Shown here in pieces: positions 10,487 to 19,081 of a stretch of DNA of 64,000 nt; position 1 is the stretch's first letter; every line of letters starts with the position of its first letter. The stretch spans positions 62,001-126,000 of the forward strand of contig NZ_FOIJ01000017.1 of assembly GCF_900111745.1 (NCBI RefSeq), written 5' to 3'. The notes below the pieces were generated by a model. That model had not been told where the DNA came from. It saw nothing but the letters and a program-made list of their open reading frames with translations, and made no database searches. A program made the position numbers and the translations under genes. This DNA is from Stigmatella erecta (GTDB lineage: Bacteria; Myxococcota; Myxococcia; Myxococcales; Myxococcaceae).

Positions 10487-12325
10487 TCACGGGCGCGGCC
10501 AGAGCAGCACGGCTTTCTTGAAGAGCGAACGGGTGCGCTCGCGAATGTCATCTTCTGTCCAAGTGGTCCTGCTGATGAACCACTTCGACAGTTCTAGATT
10601 CGAATGCGTCACGATTGCGGGCAGTTTCTGTGCCGCGGGACCGTTGCTGACCGAAGAGTTGAGGGCCTGCGTGAGCAGTGTCAGGTTGCCGAAAGCATTC
10701 ATGGCCTCTTCACGCGCCTCGCGGGCTGCTACGTCGTCCGTGTTGGCTGGGAGTGGCCAATGCTGCTCCCACTGTTGAGGCATCACATGCTCAATGGTGA
10801 GCGCGCCCTCTTTGAGGACAATCGGCTCTGACTTCGAGCTACGGCTCGAAAGCTCGATCGCGCGAAGCACCATCTCGACGCGTTCGGGCTTCAGCGACTT
10901 GTATGCATTGACCGTGTCCCAGGCGGATTCGAACTCCTTGTCACTGGGCCAGTCGAACACGTCAGCGCTTCCAGCGGCCAGGAGCTTGCGAAAATCTCCC
11001 CGAGTCAACGCTCCCGCGTTACGAAAATCTCGCAACAAATCGAGAAACTTCCGGGTATAGCTCTTCGTGGGCCGTCCACAAACCATGCGTCGAATGAGGA
11101 ACGACTCGATGTCGGTGAAGATTCCCTGCCGCTCATCGGCCGAGAGCTTAGGCTCGCCCAACAGGGCAAGCACCAGTGGGTACACTGTGCTTATATCGAG
11201 GGCACGAAGGCGTGCAGCGAAGACCCCGAGAGCCGTGTTGATATCAGGCCGGAGCAGTGCTCGAAAGTGATCAGCATAGCGGACGAAGTTTTGGAGTTCA
11301 TCTTCGATCGCCGCGAAAGGCTTTTGCTGTTCAATCCAGTTCTTGTACTCGCGAAACAGCTCGCCAATGCGAACGTCGCGCCCAAGCATCATCGCCAGAT
11401 AGTGCTGAACGAACAGATCAAGGCGGGCCCGGCTCAGGCGGCCCTGACGCTCTTCGACCTCCCAAAAGCGGAGGCCTTCAGGCGCAGCGGCGTTGTCAGG
11501 CTCATCAAAGCGCGCCCAGTACTTCTGATGAAGCTGAGAGGGATTCTTCGTCCGGAGAAAAATGAAGTTGCGCAGGAGATCAGATGCGAGCAGGGGGACG
11601 CCGCGCGCATTGAGGGTCTCAAAGATTTCTTGAGGATTCTCGTTCGCCTCAAGATCGATCTGTACCAGCTCCATTCTCCGCTGCAACGTGAGCCGTAGGG
11701 CCTTGCCGCAAGTGACTGCATCGCCCCCCTGCGCTGCGAACCAGTCCTCGATCGCTCGATAGAAGAAAAGGTAGGCCTCGACCATCACGGGGCGCTCAGC
11801 CTTGCGCCGGCCAATCTTCGCGGGATACTTCGTCTCCAGCGCGCCCCTTGAGCCCGCAGTGAATAACTCTATGAATTGAGCTTGGTCACGCTGTGTGGGC
11901 CACACCTTGTACTTCTCGACATCGATATTGACGAGCGCGTTGCCATTCTCCGTGCGTGAAGAGGCCCACTTTGCCGTCGCAGTGTCGCCGTGTGCCTTCG
12001 CAATGTCATGCAAAACGACGAGGAACAGCTGCAGCGTCGTCAAGCGCTGCTGTCCGTCGATCACATCAAGTTCTGGCAGGTGGTCGCCAGAGACTGCACG
12101 TGGCTGGAGCACAATGGCGCCGAGAAAATGCGGACGCCATTGCTGCTCGGGCGATTTGCCGGACTTGATGATCTCCAGCTCCCGCTCAGCGAACTCCCGG
12201 AGGTCGTCCCAGAGCGGGCTCCATTGGTTCTCTTCGGTCCACACGTAAGACCGCTGGAACAATGGAATCACATACCGGCGCTCATGAGTGAAGAGGCTCT
12301 CGATGGTCGTCTTCTGCACTTGCAT
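10487..12325 (-). CDS. GmrSD-like type IV restriction endonuclease (DUF262-DUF1524 fusion)
   Basis: 612 residues. The N-terminal DUF262 (GmrS) part has IPLFQRSYVW at about residues 20-29 and DGQQRLTTLQLF near 90, the ParB/sulfiredoxin-like nucleotide-binding motifs. The C-terminal DUF1524 (GmrD) His-Me nuclease motif is TIEHVMPQQW near 510, followed by NAFGNLTLLT and an Asn/Ser-rich segment. Single-chain GmrSD enzymes cut phage DNA carrying modified cytosines, using NTP hydrolysis, and act as stand-alone anti-phage systems. The gene is visibly less GC-rich than its flanks and sits between unrelated genes, which suggests acquisition. The start has an AGGGAGCAACGCTT leader with the ribosome-binding site about 9 bases upstream. 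Confidence 0.88.
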   Translation of the reverse strand: MQVQKTTIESLFTHERRYVIPLFQRSYVWTEENQWSPLWDDLREFAERELEIIKSGKSPEQQWRPHFLGAIVLQPRAVSGDHLPELDVIDGQQRLTTLQLFLVVLHDIAKAHGDTATAKWASSRTENGNALVNIDVEKYKVWPTQRDQAQFIELFTAGSRGALETKYPAKIGRRKAERPVMVEAYLFFYRAIEDWFAAQGGDAVTCGKALRLTLQRRMELVQIDLEANENPQEIFETLNARGVPLLASDLLRNFIFLRTKNPSQLHQKYWARFDEPDNAAAPEGLRFWEVEERQGRLSRARLDLFVQHYLAMMLGRDVRIGELFREYKNWIEQQKPFAAIEDELQNFVRYADHFRALLRPDINTALGVFAARLRALDISTVYPLVLALLGEPKLSADERQGIFTDIESFLIRRMVCGRPTKSYTRKFLDLLRDFRNAGALTRGDFRKLLAAGSADVFDWPSDKEFESAWDTVNAYKSLKPERVEMVLRAIELSSRSSKSEPIVLKEGALTIEHVMPQQWEQHWPLPANTDDVAAREAREEAMNAFGNLTLLTQALNSSVSNGPAAQKLPAIVTHSNLELSKWFISRTTWTEDDIRERTRSLFKKAVLLWPRP

Positions 12326-12398
12326 AAGCGTTGCTCCCTTTACTGGGAGAAAGGGTGAATCTTAGCGGGTAGATGGACCAGCTGCCGGGCAAGCTCCA

Positions 12399-12668
12399 TC
12401 AGAAGCATTCGCCACAGCTTCGCGCGGTGATGCCCGCGTCGAAGCTGTCGTACGGTGCGGTGTTGGACGTACAGATCAGGTGCCCGACGTTGACCGTCCA
12501 CGTGCAGCCCCGCTCGCACGTCCACTCCACGAACCCCGAGTAGCCCGCGGGACAGCTCACCGCGGCCTGCTCGGCCTGCTGAATGCTCTCGGCGGCCTCT
12601 TCCTCGGTCGCGCCGCCACATCCCAAAGACAGCAGCCCTGCCGCCAGCATGAAGGTCTTGAAAGCCAT
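12399..12668 (-). CDS. Small Cys-rich lipoprotein
   Basis: 89 residues with a type II signal peptide: MAFKTFMLAAG then a lipobox LSLGC with the acylated Cys at residue 17. The mature part is acidic at first (EEEAAESIQQAEQ) and then contains six Cys in a compact ~50-residue domain (CPAGYSG, CERGCTW, SCGECF end). It should sit on the outer membrane or in the periplasm as a disulfide-stabilised module. AGGAG lies 7 bases before the ATG. I do not recognise the family; short lipoproteins of this kind are numerous in myxobacteria. Confidence 0.82.
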   Translation of the reverse strand: MAFKTFMLAAGLLSLGCGGATEEEAAESIQQAEQAAVSCPAGYSGFVEWTCERGCTWTVNVGHLICTSNTAPYDSFDAGITARSCGECF

Positions 12669-12719
12669 TCGTCTCTCCTGGAATCCCTTCCGGGTTCATC
12701 CCAGTTTACACGATACGCT

Positions 12720-13622
12720 TTAGGCGCGCGGGTGCGCGGCGTCGTAGACCTGCTGGAGCTGCTCCACCGTCACGTGGGTATAGCGCTGCGTCGTGGACAG
12801 GCTGGCGTGCCCCAGCAGCTCCTGGATGCTGCGCACGTCCGCGCCTCCGCCCAGCAGGTGCGTGGCGAACGAGTGGCGCAGCGCGTGCGGGCTCACCTTG
12901 CGCGTCAGGGCGCACTTCACCACGTACGTGTCCAGGTGCCGGGCGATGCTTCGCGGCGTCAGGCGCCCGCCCCGGTAGTTGAGGAACATCGCTTCCGGGT
13001 CCTGGCCCGCGTGTGGCGTGGCCAGCAGCTCTCCCCGGCGCGCCAGGTAGGCCTCCAGCGCCCGGATGGAGGGCTCGTTCACGGGGCACAGGCGCTCCTT
13101 GCTGCCCTTGCCCATCACCCGGACGATGCGCCCGCTCCGGTCCACGTCCAGCAGGTTCAGGCCGCACAGCTCACTGATGCGCAGGCCGCCGCCGTAGAGA
13201 ATCTCCAGGATGGCCCGGTCCCTCAGGCCCAGCACCGTCTTGAGCGACGGCATCTCCAGGATGGCGAACACCTCGTCCACCGGCAGCACCTTGGGCAGGC
13301 TCTTGGGCAGCTTCGGGCTCTTCACCAGCTTGGCCGGGCTCGCCGGGAGCAGCTTCTGGCGCACCAGGTACCGGTAGAAGGACTTGATGCTCGCCAGCCG
13401 CCGGCCCCGGCTGGAGGCGGCATGGTCCACCGCCAGCGTGCCCAGGTACCCGCGGATCGCCGCGTGCGAGCCCGCCAGCAGCGTGAGCTTCATCGTCCCC
13501 ACGAGGTACTTCTCGAAGTCGGTGAGATCGATGAGGTAGTTGCGCACCGTGTGCGGCGAGGCCCCCTTCTCGTGCTCGAGGTGGACCCGGAACTTCTCCA
13601 GCAGTGGCGACAGCGGCTCCAT
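12720..13622 (-). CDS. xerC: Tyrosine recombinase XerC
   Basis: 300 residues, the usual XerC/XerD length. It has an N-terminal SAM-like core-binding domain (about 5-90) and a C-terminal catalytic domain with the full set of active-site residues: Arg in GLRISELCGL, Lys in GKGSKERL, HALRH (His and Arg), LGHASLSTTQRYTH (His and nucleophile Tyr). Xer recombinases resolve chromosome dimers at dif together with FtsK. The chromosomal-type sequence and lack of phage-like neighbours favour a housekeeping XerC over an integrase. No dif-like site was seen next to it. Confidence 0.92.
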   Translation of the reverse strand: MEPLSPLLEKFRVHLEHEKGASPHTVRNYLIDLTDFEKYLVGTMKLTLLAGSHAAIRGYLGTLAVDHAASSRGRRLASIKSFYRYLVRQKLLPASPAKLVKSPKLPKSLPKVLPVDEVFAILEMPSLKTVLGLRDRAILEILYGGGLRISELCGLNLLDVDRSGRIVRVMGKGSKERLCPVNEPSIRALEAYLARRGELLATPHAGQDPEAMFLNYRGGRLTPRSIARHLDTYVVKCALTRKVSPHALRHSFATHLLGGGADVRSIQELLGHASLSTTQRYTHVTVEQLQQVYDAAHPRA

Positions 13623-13665
13623 GGCCCCAAGCGTAGACGGCTTCGCGCCGCCTGCAAGCTTCCCC

Positions 13666-14172
13666 TCAGGCGGCGATGCTGCGCATGAACCGGAAGTGCA
13701 CGCCCTTGGGACGGATGCGCGGCGACATCGGCGTCGCCACCGGCGCGTCCCCCAGGAACACCGAGGCGAAGAGCCGCTCCGCCGTGGCCCGGCTGACCGT
13801 CATCCGCTCGGCCAGCTGCGTATACGTGAACGTGTGCACCAGCCCGCCGCTCATCACGTAGAACTGGAGCTGCGCCAGCTTCGCGCCCCGGGCCACGTGC
13901 CGGTACTCGCGCAGGAAGCCGTTCTGCGTGCCAAAGGTGGCGGGCCCCTCGGCCACCAGCTCGAACTGCTCCGTCACCTTGCGCAGCATCGGCAGCACCC
14001 GCGCCGCGTGCTGCACCAGCCCCTCTCGCGGCGCCGCCGGCTCGGAGGACACCGCCAGGCTGCTGCGGAACCCCTTCTCCATCGGCCCCACCGCGACGAT
14101 CTGCGTCGCGTCCGACCAGCCCTCCGGCAGGGACATCCTCAGGTTGCCGTGCTGCATCGTGCGCGAACTCAT
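13666..14172 (-). CDS. DcrB-related (DUF1795) protein
   Basis: 168 residues resembling DcrB/DUF1795 proteins: HGNLRMSLPEGWSDATQIVAVGP at the start, a central QNGFLREYRHVARG, and LVHTFTYTQLAERM near the end. Many proteobacterial members are linked to type VI secretion or envelope functions. This copy has no signal peptide, which resembles the type VI-associated branch. The ATG at 14172 is preferred, with AAGGA upstream; a longer frame begins with GTG at 14235. No secretion genes are adjacent, so its role here is open. Confidence 0.75.
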   Translation of the reverse strand: MSSRTMQHGNLRMSLPEGWSDATQIVAVGPMEKGFRSSLAVSSEPAAPREGLVQHAARVLPMLRKVTEQFELVAEGPATFGTQNGFLREYRHVARGAKLAQLQFYVMSGGLVHTFTYTQLAERMTVSRATAERLFASVFLGDAPVATPMSPRIRPKGVHFRFMRSIAA

Positions 14173-14304
14173 GGGCGGGGCGTCCTTCTGGGCCGAGGAG
14201 GCCGCCCCGGTGCTTCGTGGCGGCCTTTTATCCACATTATCGCACCATGTGTTCCTTTGTTTCCGCTACACCTACCTTTACCTCCACCTTAGAAGGCAAG
14301 AAAC

Positions 14305-15906
14305 CTAGGGCTGGGCCGGGGCGGTGTACACGCCGGGCGCGGCGCCCTGGCTGACGAGGAAGACGACGAGGGAGTCCCCCTCGCCCGCGAAGTAGGCGGG
14401 GATCTGCACCCGCTGCTCCAGCGTCTTCCGGGCCTGCGTCTTCACGTCGTAGACGGCCACGTCATAGGCGTCCGAGTCCATGCGCGCGTAGGAGACGAGG
14501 ATGCGCTGGCCGTCCGAGGACAGCTTGTAGCTGAAGATGCTCTGGAGCCACGTGGCCGGCTCGGCCTGCGTCTTCGGCAGGGCCAGCGCCTTGAAGTCAC
14601 ACGCCCGGCCCTCGCGGATGCAGTTGGTGCGGAAGACGACCTCCCGGTCCCCCGGCGTGAAGCCGTAGCCGAAGACGCCCGGGTGCACCTTCTCCGAGGC
14701 CTCCGCGCCCACCTCGTAGAGCATCAGGTCCACCGAGTAGATGGGCTTGAGGAAGCGCGAGAGGAACGCCACGTACTTGCCCTCCGAGCCCCAGGTGAAG
14801 TTGGGCACGCGGTTGCCCACCTGCTTCGTCGTGCCGTCCGGCAGCTTCACCACGCTCATCAGCCCCGCGCGCGCCGAGGGGTCATACCGCTCCAGGAAGC
14901 CCAGCGCCCCGGAGTCCGGCGCGAAGGAGAACTCCTCCACGCGCTCGCCCACCTTGCGCCCGGCGCCCCCGTTGGCGGGGCCCACGGTCAGCTCGCCCAG
15001 CTCCTCGGGCTTGCCGTTCTCCGTGCGCGCCAGCCATTGGCTGTCCGGCGAGAAGCCGAACGCCTTCGTCCCCGTGGACACCTTCCGGGGCTTCAGGTCC
15101 GCCAGGTCCGCGATGAACAAGTCGTACATGCCGCGCACGGCCTCGCTGCGCACCTGCCACGCCACATGGCGGCCGTCCTTGGACACCTCGTAGTCGCCGA
15201 CGTAGTCCCCCAGCTTGCGCGGGGCCTCCGCGGGCTGCTCCACCCGCACCGCCGCCAGGCCGCCCGCGGCCGCCAGCTTGCGCTTGAAGAACAGCACCTT
15301 GCCGTCCGGGGTGAACTGGGCCGTGGACACCTCGCCGCCCACGTCCTGGAAGGGCCCCCGCGGCAGCGGGCCCAGCTTCAGCACCCCGCCATCCACGAAG
15401 GCCACCCGCTGCCCGTCCGGGCTCGGCAGCATGTACGTCACGTTGGTGCCCAGCTTCACCGGCTCGGCGGTGGGGTCCGCCAGCGGCTGCGCGTACAGCG
15501 CCCCGGACTGGCTCGCCGGGTTGTAGCCACCCAGGAACAGCACGTGCCCCGGCTTCGGGGTGAAGAGCAAGCCGCCCGGCACGTTGGTGACGCCCTCGCC
15601 CAGCTTGCGCGGCGTGCCGCCCGCGGCCGGGACGAGGTACAGCTCCCCCAGCACCATCTGCGGGGGAATCCCGTCGAGCCGGGGCTTCTTCGCCTCCATC
15701 AGGTAGGTGAGGAACTGCCCATCCGGCGTCACCCGCAGGTCCGCCGCCTTGCCCGGGGCCAGCAGCGTCCCCATGCCGCCCACCAGCGCGCCCTTGCTCC
15801 GGCTGGGGGCCGCCGCCCCGCCCGCGCCACTGGACTCCTCGCGCTTGCACCCCACGCCGCAGAGCGCCGCGAGCGCTCCCACCATGACGAGACGACGAAA
15901 CCGCAT
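14305..15906 (-). CDS. TolB-like beta-propeller lipoprotein
   Basis: 533 residues. The N-terminus is a lipoprotein signal with lipobox LCGVGC (Cys about residue 18). The rest is built of repeating units of the WD40-like/TolB type: DLRVTPDGQFLTYL, MLPSPDGQRVAFVDGG, AQFTPDGKVLFFKR, GFSPDSQWLARTENG, SFAPDSGALGFLE and KLSSDGQRILVSY. These indicate a six- to eight-bladed propeller facing the periplasm or surface. The start overlaps the trmFO stop by one base (TGATG), so it is translated with trmFO, although the functions appear unrelated. The ATG at 15906 is set by this overlap. Confidence 0.85.
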   Translation of the reverse strand: MRFRRLVMVGALAALCGVGCKREESSGAGGAAAPSRSKGALVGGMGTLLAPGKAADLRVTPDGQFLTYLMEAKKPRLDGIPPQMVLGELYLVPAAGGTPRKLGEGVTNVPGGLLFTPKPGHVLFLGGYNPASQSGALYAQPLADPTAEPVKLGTNVTYMLPSPDGQRVAFVDGGVLKLGPLPRGPFQDVGGEVSTAQFTPDGKVLFFKRKLAAAGGLAAVRVEQPAEAPRKLGDYVGDYEVSKDGRHVAWQVRSEAVRGMYDLFIADLADLKPRKVSTGTKAFGFSPDSQWLARTENGKPEELGELTVGPANGGAGRKVGERVEEFSFAPDSGALGFLERYDPSARAGLMSVVKLPDGTTKQVGNRVPNFTWGSEGKYVAFLSRFLKPIYSVDLMLYEVGAEASEKVHPGVFGYGFTPGDREVVFRTNCIREGRACDFKALALPKTQAEPATWLQSIFSYKLSSDGQRILVSYARMDSDAYDVAVYDVKTQARKTLEQRVQIPAYFAGEGDSLVVFLVSQGAAPGVYTAPAQP

Positions 15907-17258
15907 CACGCGCTCCTCTGAAGGGTTGGGCCCACGGCCACGGTGGGCAGCCACGTGAGCAGGTCTTCCTGCGCCCGCGCCGCGTACCGCGCCCGCTTCT
16001 CGGCCTTCTTCACCCGCCCGGGCAGCGGCGGGAACAGGCCGAAGATGATGTTCGAGGGCTGGTGCGGGTAGTCCGGCGGGTGCGCCTCGCCCGTCACGTG
16101 CCGGTACAGCGAGCCCAGCGCCGTGGTGGCCGGGGGCGGGACGAGCTCCTGCCCCGTCAGCCGCGCATGCACCGCCAGCGCCGCCAGGTAGCCGCACGCC
16201 GAGGACTCCACGTAGCCCTCCACCCCGGTAATCTGTCCCGCGAAGAACAGCCGCCGCTCCGCCTTCAGCGACAGGTCCTTGTCCAGCAGCCGCGGCGAGT
16301 CGATGAACGTGTTGCGGTGGATCTGCCCCATGCGCAGGAACTCCGCGTCCTTCAGCCCCGGGATGCAGGTGGTGAAGATGCGCTTCTGCTCGCCCCAGGT
16401 CAGCCGCGTCTGGAAGCCCACCATGTTCCACGCCGTGCCCGCCCGGTCCTCCATGCGCAGCTGCACCACCGCGTAGGGCGCCTGGCCCGTGCGCGGATCC
16501 ATCAGCCCCACGGGCTTCATCGGCCCGAAGGCCAGCGTGTCATCGCCCCGCTCCGCCATCACCTCGATGGGCAGACACCCTTCGAAGTACTTGGGTTCCT
16601 CGAAGCTGTGCGGGGTGAGCTTCTGGCCCGCCTTCACCTCGGCGATGAAGCGGTAGTACTCCTCGCGGTTCATCGGCAGGTTGAAGTAGTCGTCCCCGTC
16701 GCCCTTGCCGTAGCGGCTCTGGCGGAAGGCGATGTCCAGGTCGATGGAGTCCCCGGAGACGATGGGCGCGATGGAGTCGTAGAAGTAGAGCTTTTGCCCC
16801 ACGTACCGCTCCAGCTCTCGCGTGAGCGCGTCCGAGGTGAGCGGCCCGGTGGCCACCACCACCAGCCCGTCCGGCAGCGTCTCCACCTCGCCGCCCACCA
16901 CCTCCACCAGCGGGTGCTCGCGCACCGCTTGCGTCACCGCGTCCGAGAACTGCTCCCGGTCCACCGCGAGCGCATCGCCGGCCGGCACCCGGTGCGTGTC
17001 CGCCCGGCCCAGGATGAGCGAGCCCACCGCGCGCAGCTCCGCGTGCAGGAGCCCGATGGCGCTCTCCGGGTTGTCCGAGCGGAAGGAGTTGGAGCACACC
17101 AGCTCGGCGAACTGATCCGTCTTGTGGGCGGGCGAGCGCTTGTGGGGCTTCATCTCCCGCAGCGTCACCGCCACCCCTCGCCGGGCGAGCTGCCAGGCAC
17201 ACTCGCTGCCCGCCAGCCCTCCACCAATCACTGTCACGCGCGGCTTCGCTTCCGGCAT
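15906..17258 (-). CDS. trmFO: Folate-dependent tRNA (uracil-54) methyltransferase TrmFO
   Basis: 450 residues, close to the family's 430-450. It makes 5-methyluridine-54 in the tRNA T-loop using methylenetetrahydrofolate and FADH2. The FAD-binding motif [16 protein letters not shown] is at residues 9-24, followed by the family signatures [23 protein letters not shown] and MNREEYYRF, and later PAMVNMIG-equivalent and [14 protein letters not shown] segments. The catalytic Cys of LVCSNS is present. It is the first gene of a two-gene unit with the propeller lipoprotein (TGATG overlap). Confidence 0.96.
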   Translation of the reverse strand: MPEAKPRVTVIGGGLAGSECAWQLARRGVAVTLREMKPHKRSPAHKTDQFAELVCSNSFRSDNPESAIGLLHAELRAVGSLILGRADTHRVPAGDALAVDREQFSDAVTQAVREHPLVEVVGGEVETLPDGLVVVATGPLTSDALTRELERYVGQKLYFYDSIAPIVSGDSIDLDIAFRQSRYGKGDGDDYFNLPMNREEYYRFIAEVKAGQKLTPHSFEEPKYFEGCLPIEVMAERGDDTLAFGPMKPVGLMDPRTGQAPYAVVQLRMEDRAGTAWNMVGFQTRLTWGEQKRIFTTCIPGLKDAEFLRMGQIHRNTFIDSPRLLDKDLSLKAERRLFFAGQITGVEGYVESSACGYLAALAVHARLTGQELVPPPATTALGSLYRHVTGEAHPPDYPHQPSNIIFGLFPPLPGRVKKAEKRARYAARAQEDLLTWLPTVAVGPTLQRSA

Positions 17259-17523
17259 CGCTCACTCCTCCAGGGCCCGTCCAGCGCCCGTCCGGGACGC
17301 TGTTAGCAGGACTGCCCTGCCCTTTCCCAGCGGGGAAAACACCCCCGTGCGCCCCGTGACGCAGGCAGCCCCTGCCCGCCTGGCTGCCCCCCGGCCCAGC
17401 AGTACGCTCCCGAGGGGGAGCCGGTTTCCCTACCTGCTCAGCACCCCTACGTTTCTCGCGTTCACCCATCGGGAAGCAGGACCCGGTGAGCCCATTCACC
17501 TCGTGAGGGAGCCTCCTTTGCCC

Positions 17524-17910
17524 ATGACTCGAGTCAATGAACTGCTGAGAATCCGAGAACTCCTGCAGCGCCGCCGCCGGGAAATCCTCACGGTGAGCCT
17601 GGGGACCCATCGGGAGTTGGACGCGCTCAAGGAACAGGAGAAGGACCCCGAGTACGAGGAGGGGGCCCAGTCCGAGCTGGCCGACTACACGCTGTCCAGC
17701 CTGGTCGAGGCCCAGCGCCGGGAGATCATGCTCATCGACGCCGCGCTGCGGCGCATGGATGAGAACGTCTTCGGGGAGTGCGTGGACTGCGGCACCGAGA
17801 TTCCGCTGGAGCGCCTGGAGGCCATGCCCTTCGCCATCCGCTGCGAGGAGGACGCCACCAGCCACGAGCTGGAGACGCGCGGCGGACGCATGGCCATGCC
17901 GTCCCTGTAG
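17524..17910 (+). CDS. DksA/TraR-type zinc-finger protein
   Basis: 128 residues: a long charged coiled-coil N-terminal half (about 1-85) and a zinc finger CVDCGTEIPLERL followed by AIRCEED. This is CxxC plus one further Cys, with Asp in place of the fourth. DksA-type proteins enter the RNA polymerase secondary channel and tune transcription in the stringent response. The short length and incomplete Cys set resemble the DksA/TraR-like paralogues found in several copies in myxobacteria. The ATG at 17524 is chosen because the conserved coil begins there. Confidence 0.88.
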   Translation: MTRVNELLRIRELLQRRRREILTVSLGTHRELDALKEQEKDPEYEEGAQSELADYTLSSLVEAQRREIMLIDAALRRMDENVFGECVDCGTEIPLERLEAMPFAIRCEEDATSHELETRGGRMAMPSL

Positions 17911-17927
17911 CGGCGGCAGGCAGGGCC

Positions 17928-17943
17928 GGGGCGCCCGCGCCCC
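17928..17943. terminator. GC-rich hairpin between convergent genes
   Basis: A six-base stem (GGGGCG pairing with CGCCCC) around a CCCG loop lies between the ends of the DksA-type gene and the ExbD gene, which converge here. There is no T-run, so it is only a possible bidirectional terminator. Confidence 0.35.
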
Positions 17944-17955
17944 GCGCTCCCCCGT

Positions 17956-18543
17956 CTACTCCGCGCCCTCTTTCATGAGGACCACGAACCGGTAGTTCTC
18001 CAGCTCGTTCTGGCCGGCGGTGTAGAGGATGGTGAGCAGCATGTCGTAGGGGACCTTCTTGTCCCCGATGATGGACAGCTCCCGGCTGAAGGGGGCCGCC
18101 GGGTTGCGATCGGCGATGTACTTCAGCTTCTCCACTTCCTTCTTGAGCTGGGCGTCCAGCCCCAGCACGAGCCGCCCCTGGAGCTGATCGGCGGGCACCT
18201 GCCCATTCACCAGCCGCACCACTTCCTTGTCGCCCACCAGGATGTTCTTGGGGGTGATGGTGACGGCCACCGTGTCGCGGGGCGTGGCGCGCGTGGTGGA
18301 GATGGGGGGCCGCACATCCTCCGAGGCCGTCACGGACGCGGACGACGAGGCGAAGGACTTGAGCAGGAACACCAGGAGGATGGTCATCATGTCCATCATC
18401 GCGGTGATGTTCAGCTCCTTGATTTCGCCCGCGGCGTCGCGCTCCTTGCGCTTCTTGCGCGCCATCGCCTTGCGATAGCGCATCCGCAGGAGCTGCTCTT
18501 CCTGCGCGGGGGTCTTCACGGGGGAGACGGGCGCGCCAGCCAT
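17956..18543 (-). CDS. ExbD/TolR-family proton-channel protein (second copy)
   Basis: 195 residues. It has a basic cytoplasmic N-terminus, one transmembrane helix with the essential Asp in NITAMMDMMTILLVFLLKS (Asp51), and a periplasmic ExbD domain ending in VPYDMLLTILYTAGQ. It is the third gene of an ExbB-ExbD-ExbD unit, two bases after the preceding ExbD stop. Two different ExbD/TolR partners for one ExbB-like channel is the layout of the AglR-AglQ-AglS gliding motor of Myxococcus and its AglX/AglV relatives. It should transmit proton-motive force to an envelope complex. Confidence 0.9.
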   Translation of the reverse strand: MAGAPVSPVKTPAQEEQLLRMRYRKAMARKKRKERDAAGEIKELNITAMMDMMTILLVFLLKSFASSSASVTASEDVRPPISTTRATPRDTVAVTITPKNILVGDKEVVRLVNGQVPADQLQGRLVLGLDAQLKKEVEKLKYIADRNPAAPFSRELSIIGDKKVPYDMLLTILYTAGQNELENYRFVVLMKEGAE

Positions 18544-18545
18544 GC

Positions 18546-19064
18546 TCAGAACCCCGCCAGCGTGACGTCCGGGAACAGGAGCCGCCGGGGCGAGCCCGGT
18601 GTCTCCCGGCACGTGTCCATCGTCTGGATGAGCGTGTCGTAGGGCACGTCCGCGTCCGCGGCGATGATGACCTTGGTCTCCGTGGGGAAGGCCTTCTTGA
18701 TCTCCAGCATGTTGGCCCCCAGCGCCTCGAAGTCGTAGCCCCCATCCGCCTTGAGGGGGATGGTGGGCGCGGTGCCATCGCCCAGGATGGCGTTCTCGCT
18801 GTTGACGAAGTAGCCCTTGCGGGAGATGAGCACGCTGAGCGTCAGCTTGGGCTGATCCCCAGGGTCCTGCTGGACGCCCGCGGACGGGCCGCCATAGCTG
18901 GGCGCGCTCACGTTCAGGATGCCGAACGAGGCCAGACCGGTAATCGACAGCAGCATGAAGATGATGAGGTTCATGAGGATGTCGAGGTAGGGGACGATGT
19001 TCAGCTCCCCCGTCTCCTCTTCCTCACGAGGCTTCAGCTTCCGCCGCGAGAAGTAGAACGCCAT
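18546..19064 (-). CDS. aglV: ExbD/TolR-family protein, probable AglV
   Basis: 172 residues: a short cytoplasmic tail (SRRKLKPREEEE), one transmembrane helix NIVPYLDILMNLIIFML with the proton-carrying Asp at residue 28, and a periplasmic domain with the family ending VPYDTLIQTMD. Asp28 is also the position known to be essential in AglQ of M. xanthus. The gene lies 17 bases after the ExbB-like gene and 2 bases before the second ExbD gene. The symbol rests on gene order: in M. xanthus, as I recall, aglX-aglV lie about a dozen genes from aglZ, as here. AglQ of the aglRQS locus is the alternative. Confidence 0.85.
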   Translation of the reverse strand: MAFYFSRRKLKPREEEETGELNIVPYLDILMNLIIFMLLSITGLASFGILNVSAPSYGGPSAGVQQDPGDQPKLTLSVLISRKGYFVNSENAILGDGTAPTIPLKADGGYDFEALGANMLEIKKAFPTETKVIIAADADVPYDTLIQTMDTCRETPGSPRRLLFPDVTLAGF

Positions 19065-19081
19065 GCGGTGCTCTCCCCCGC

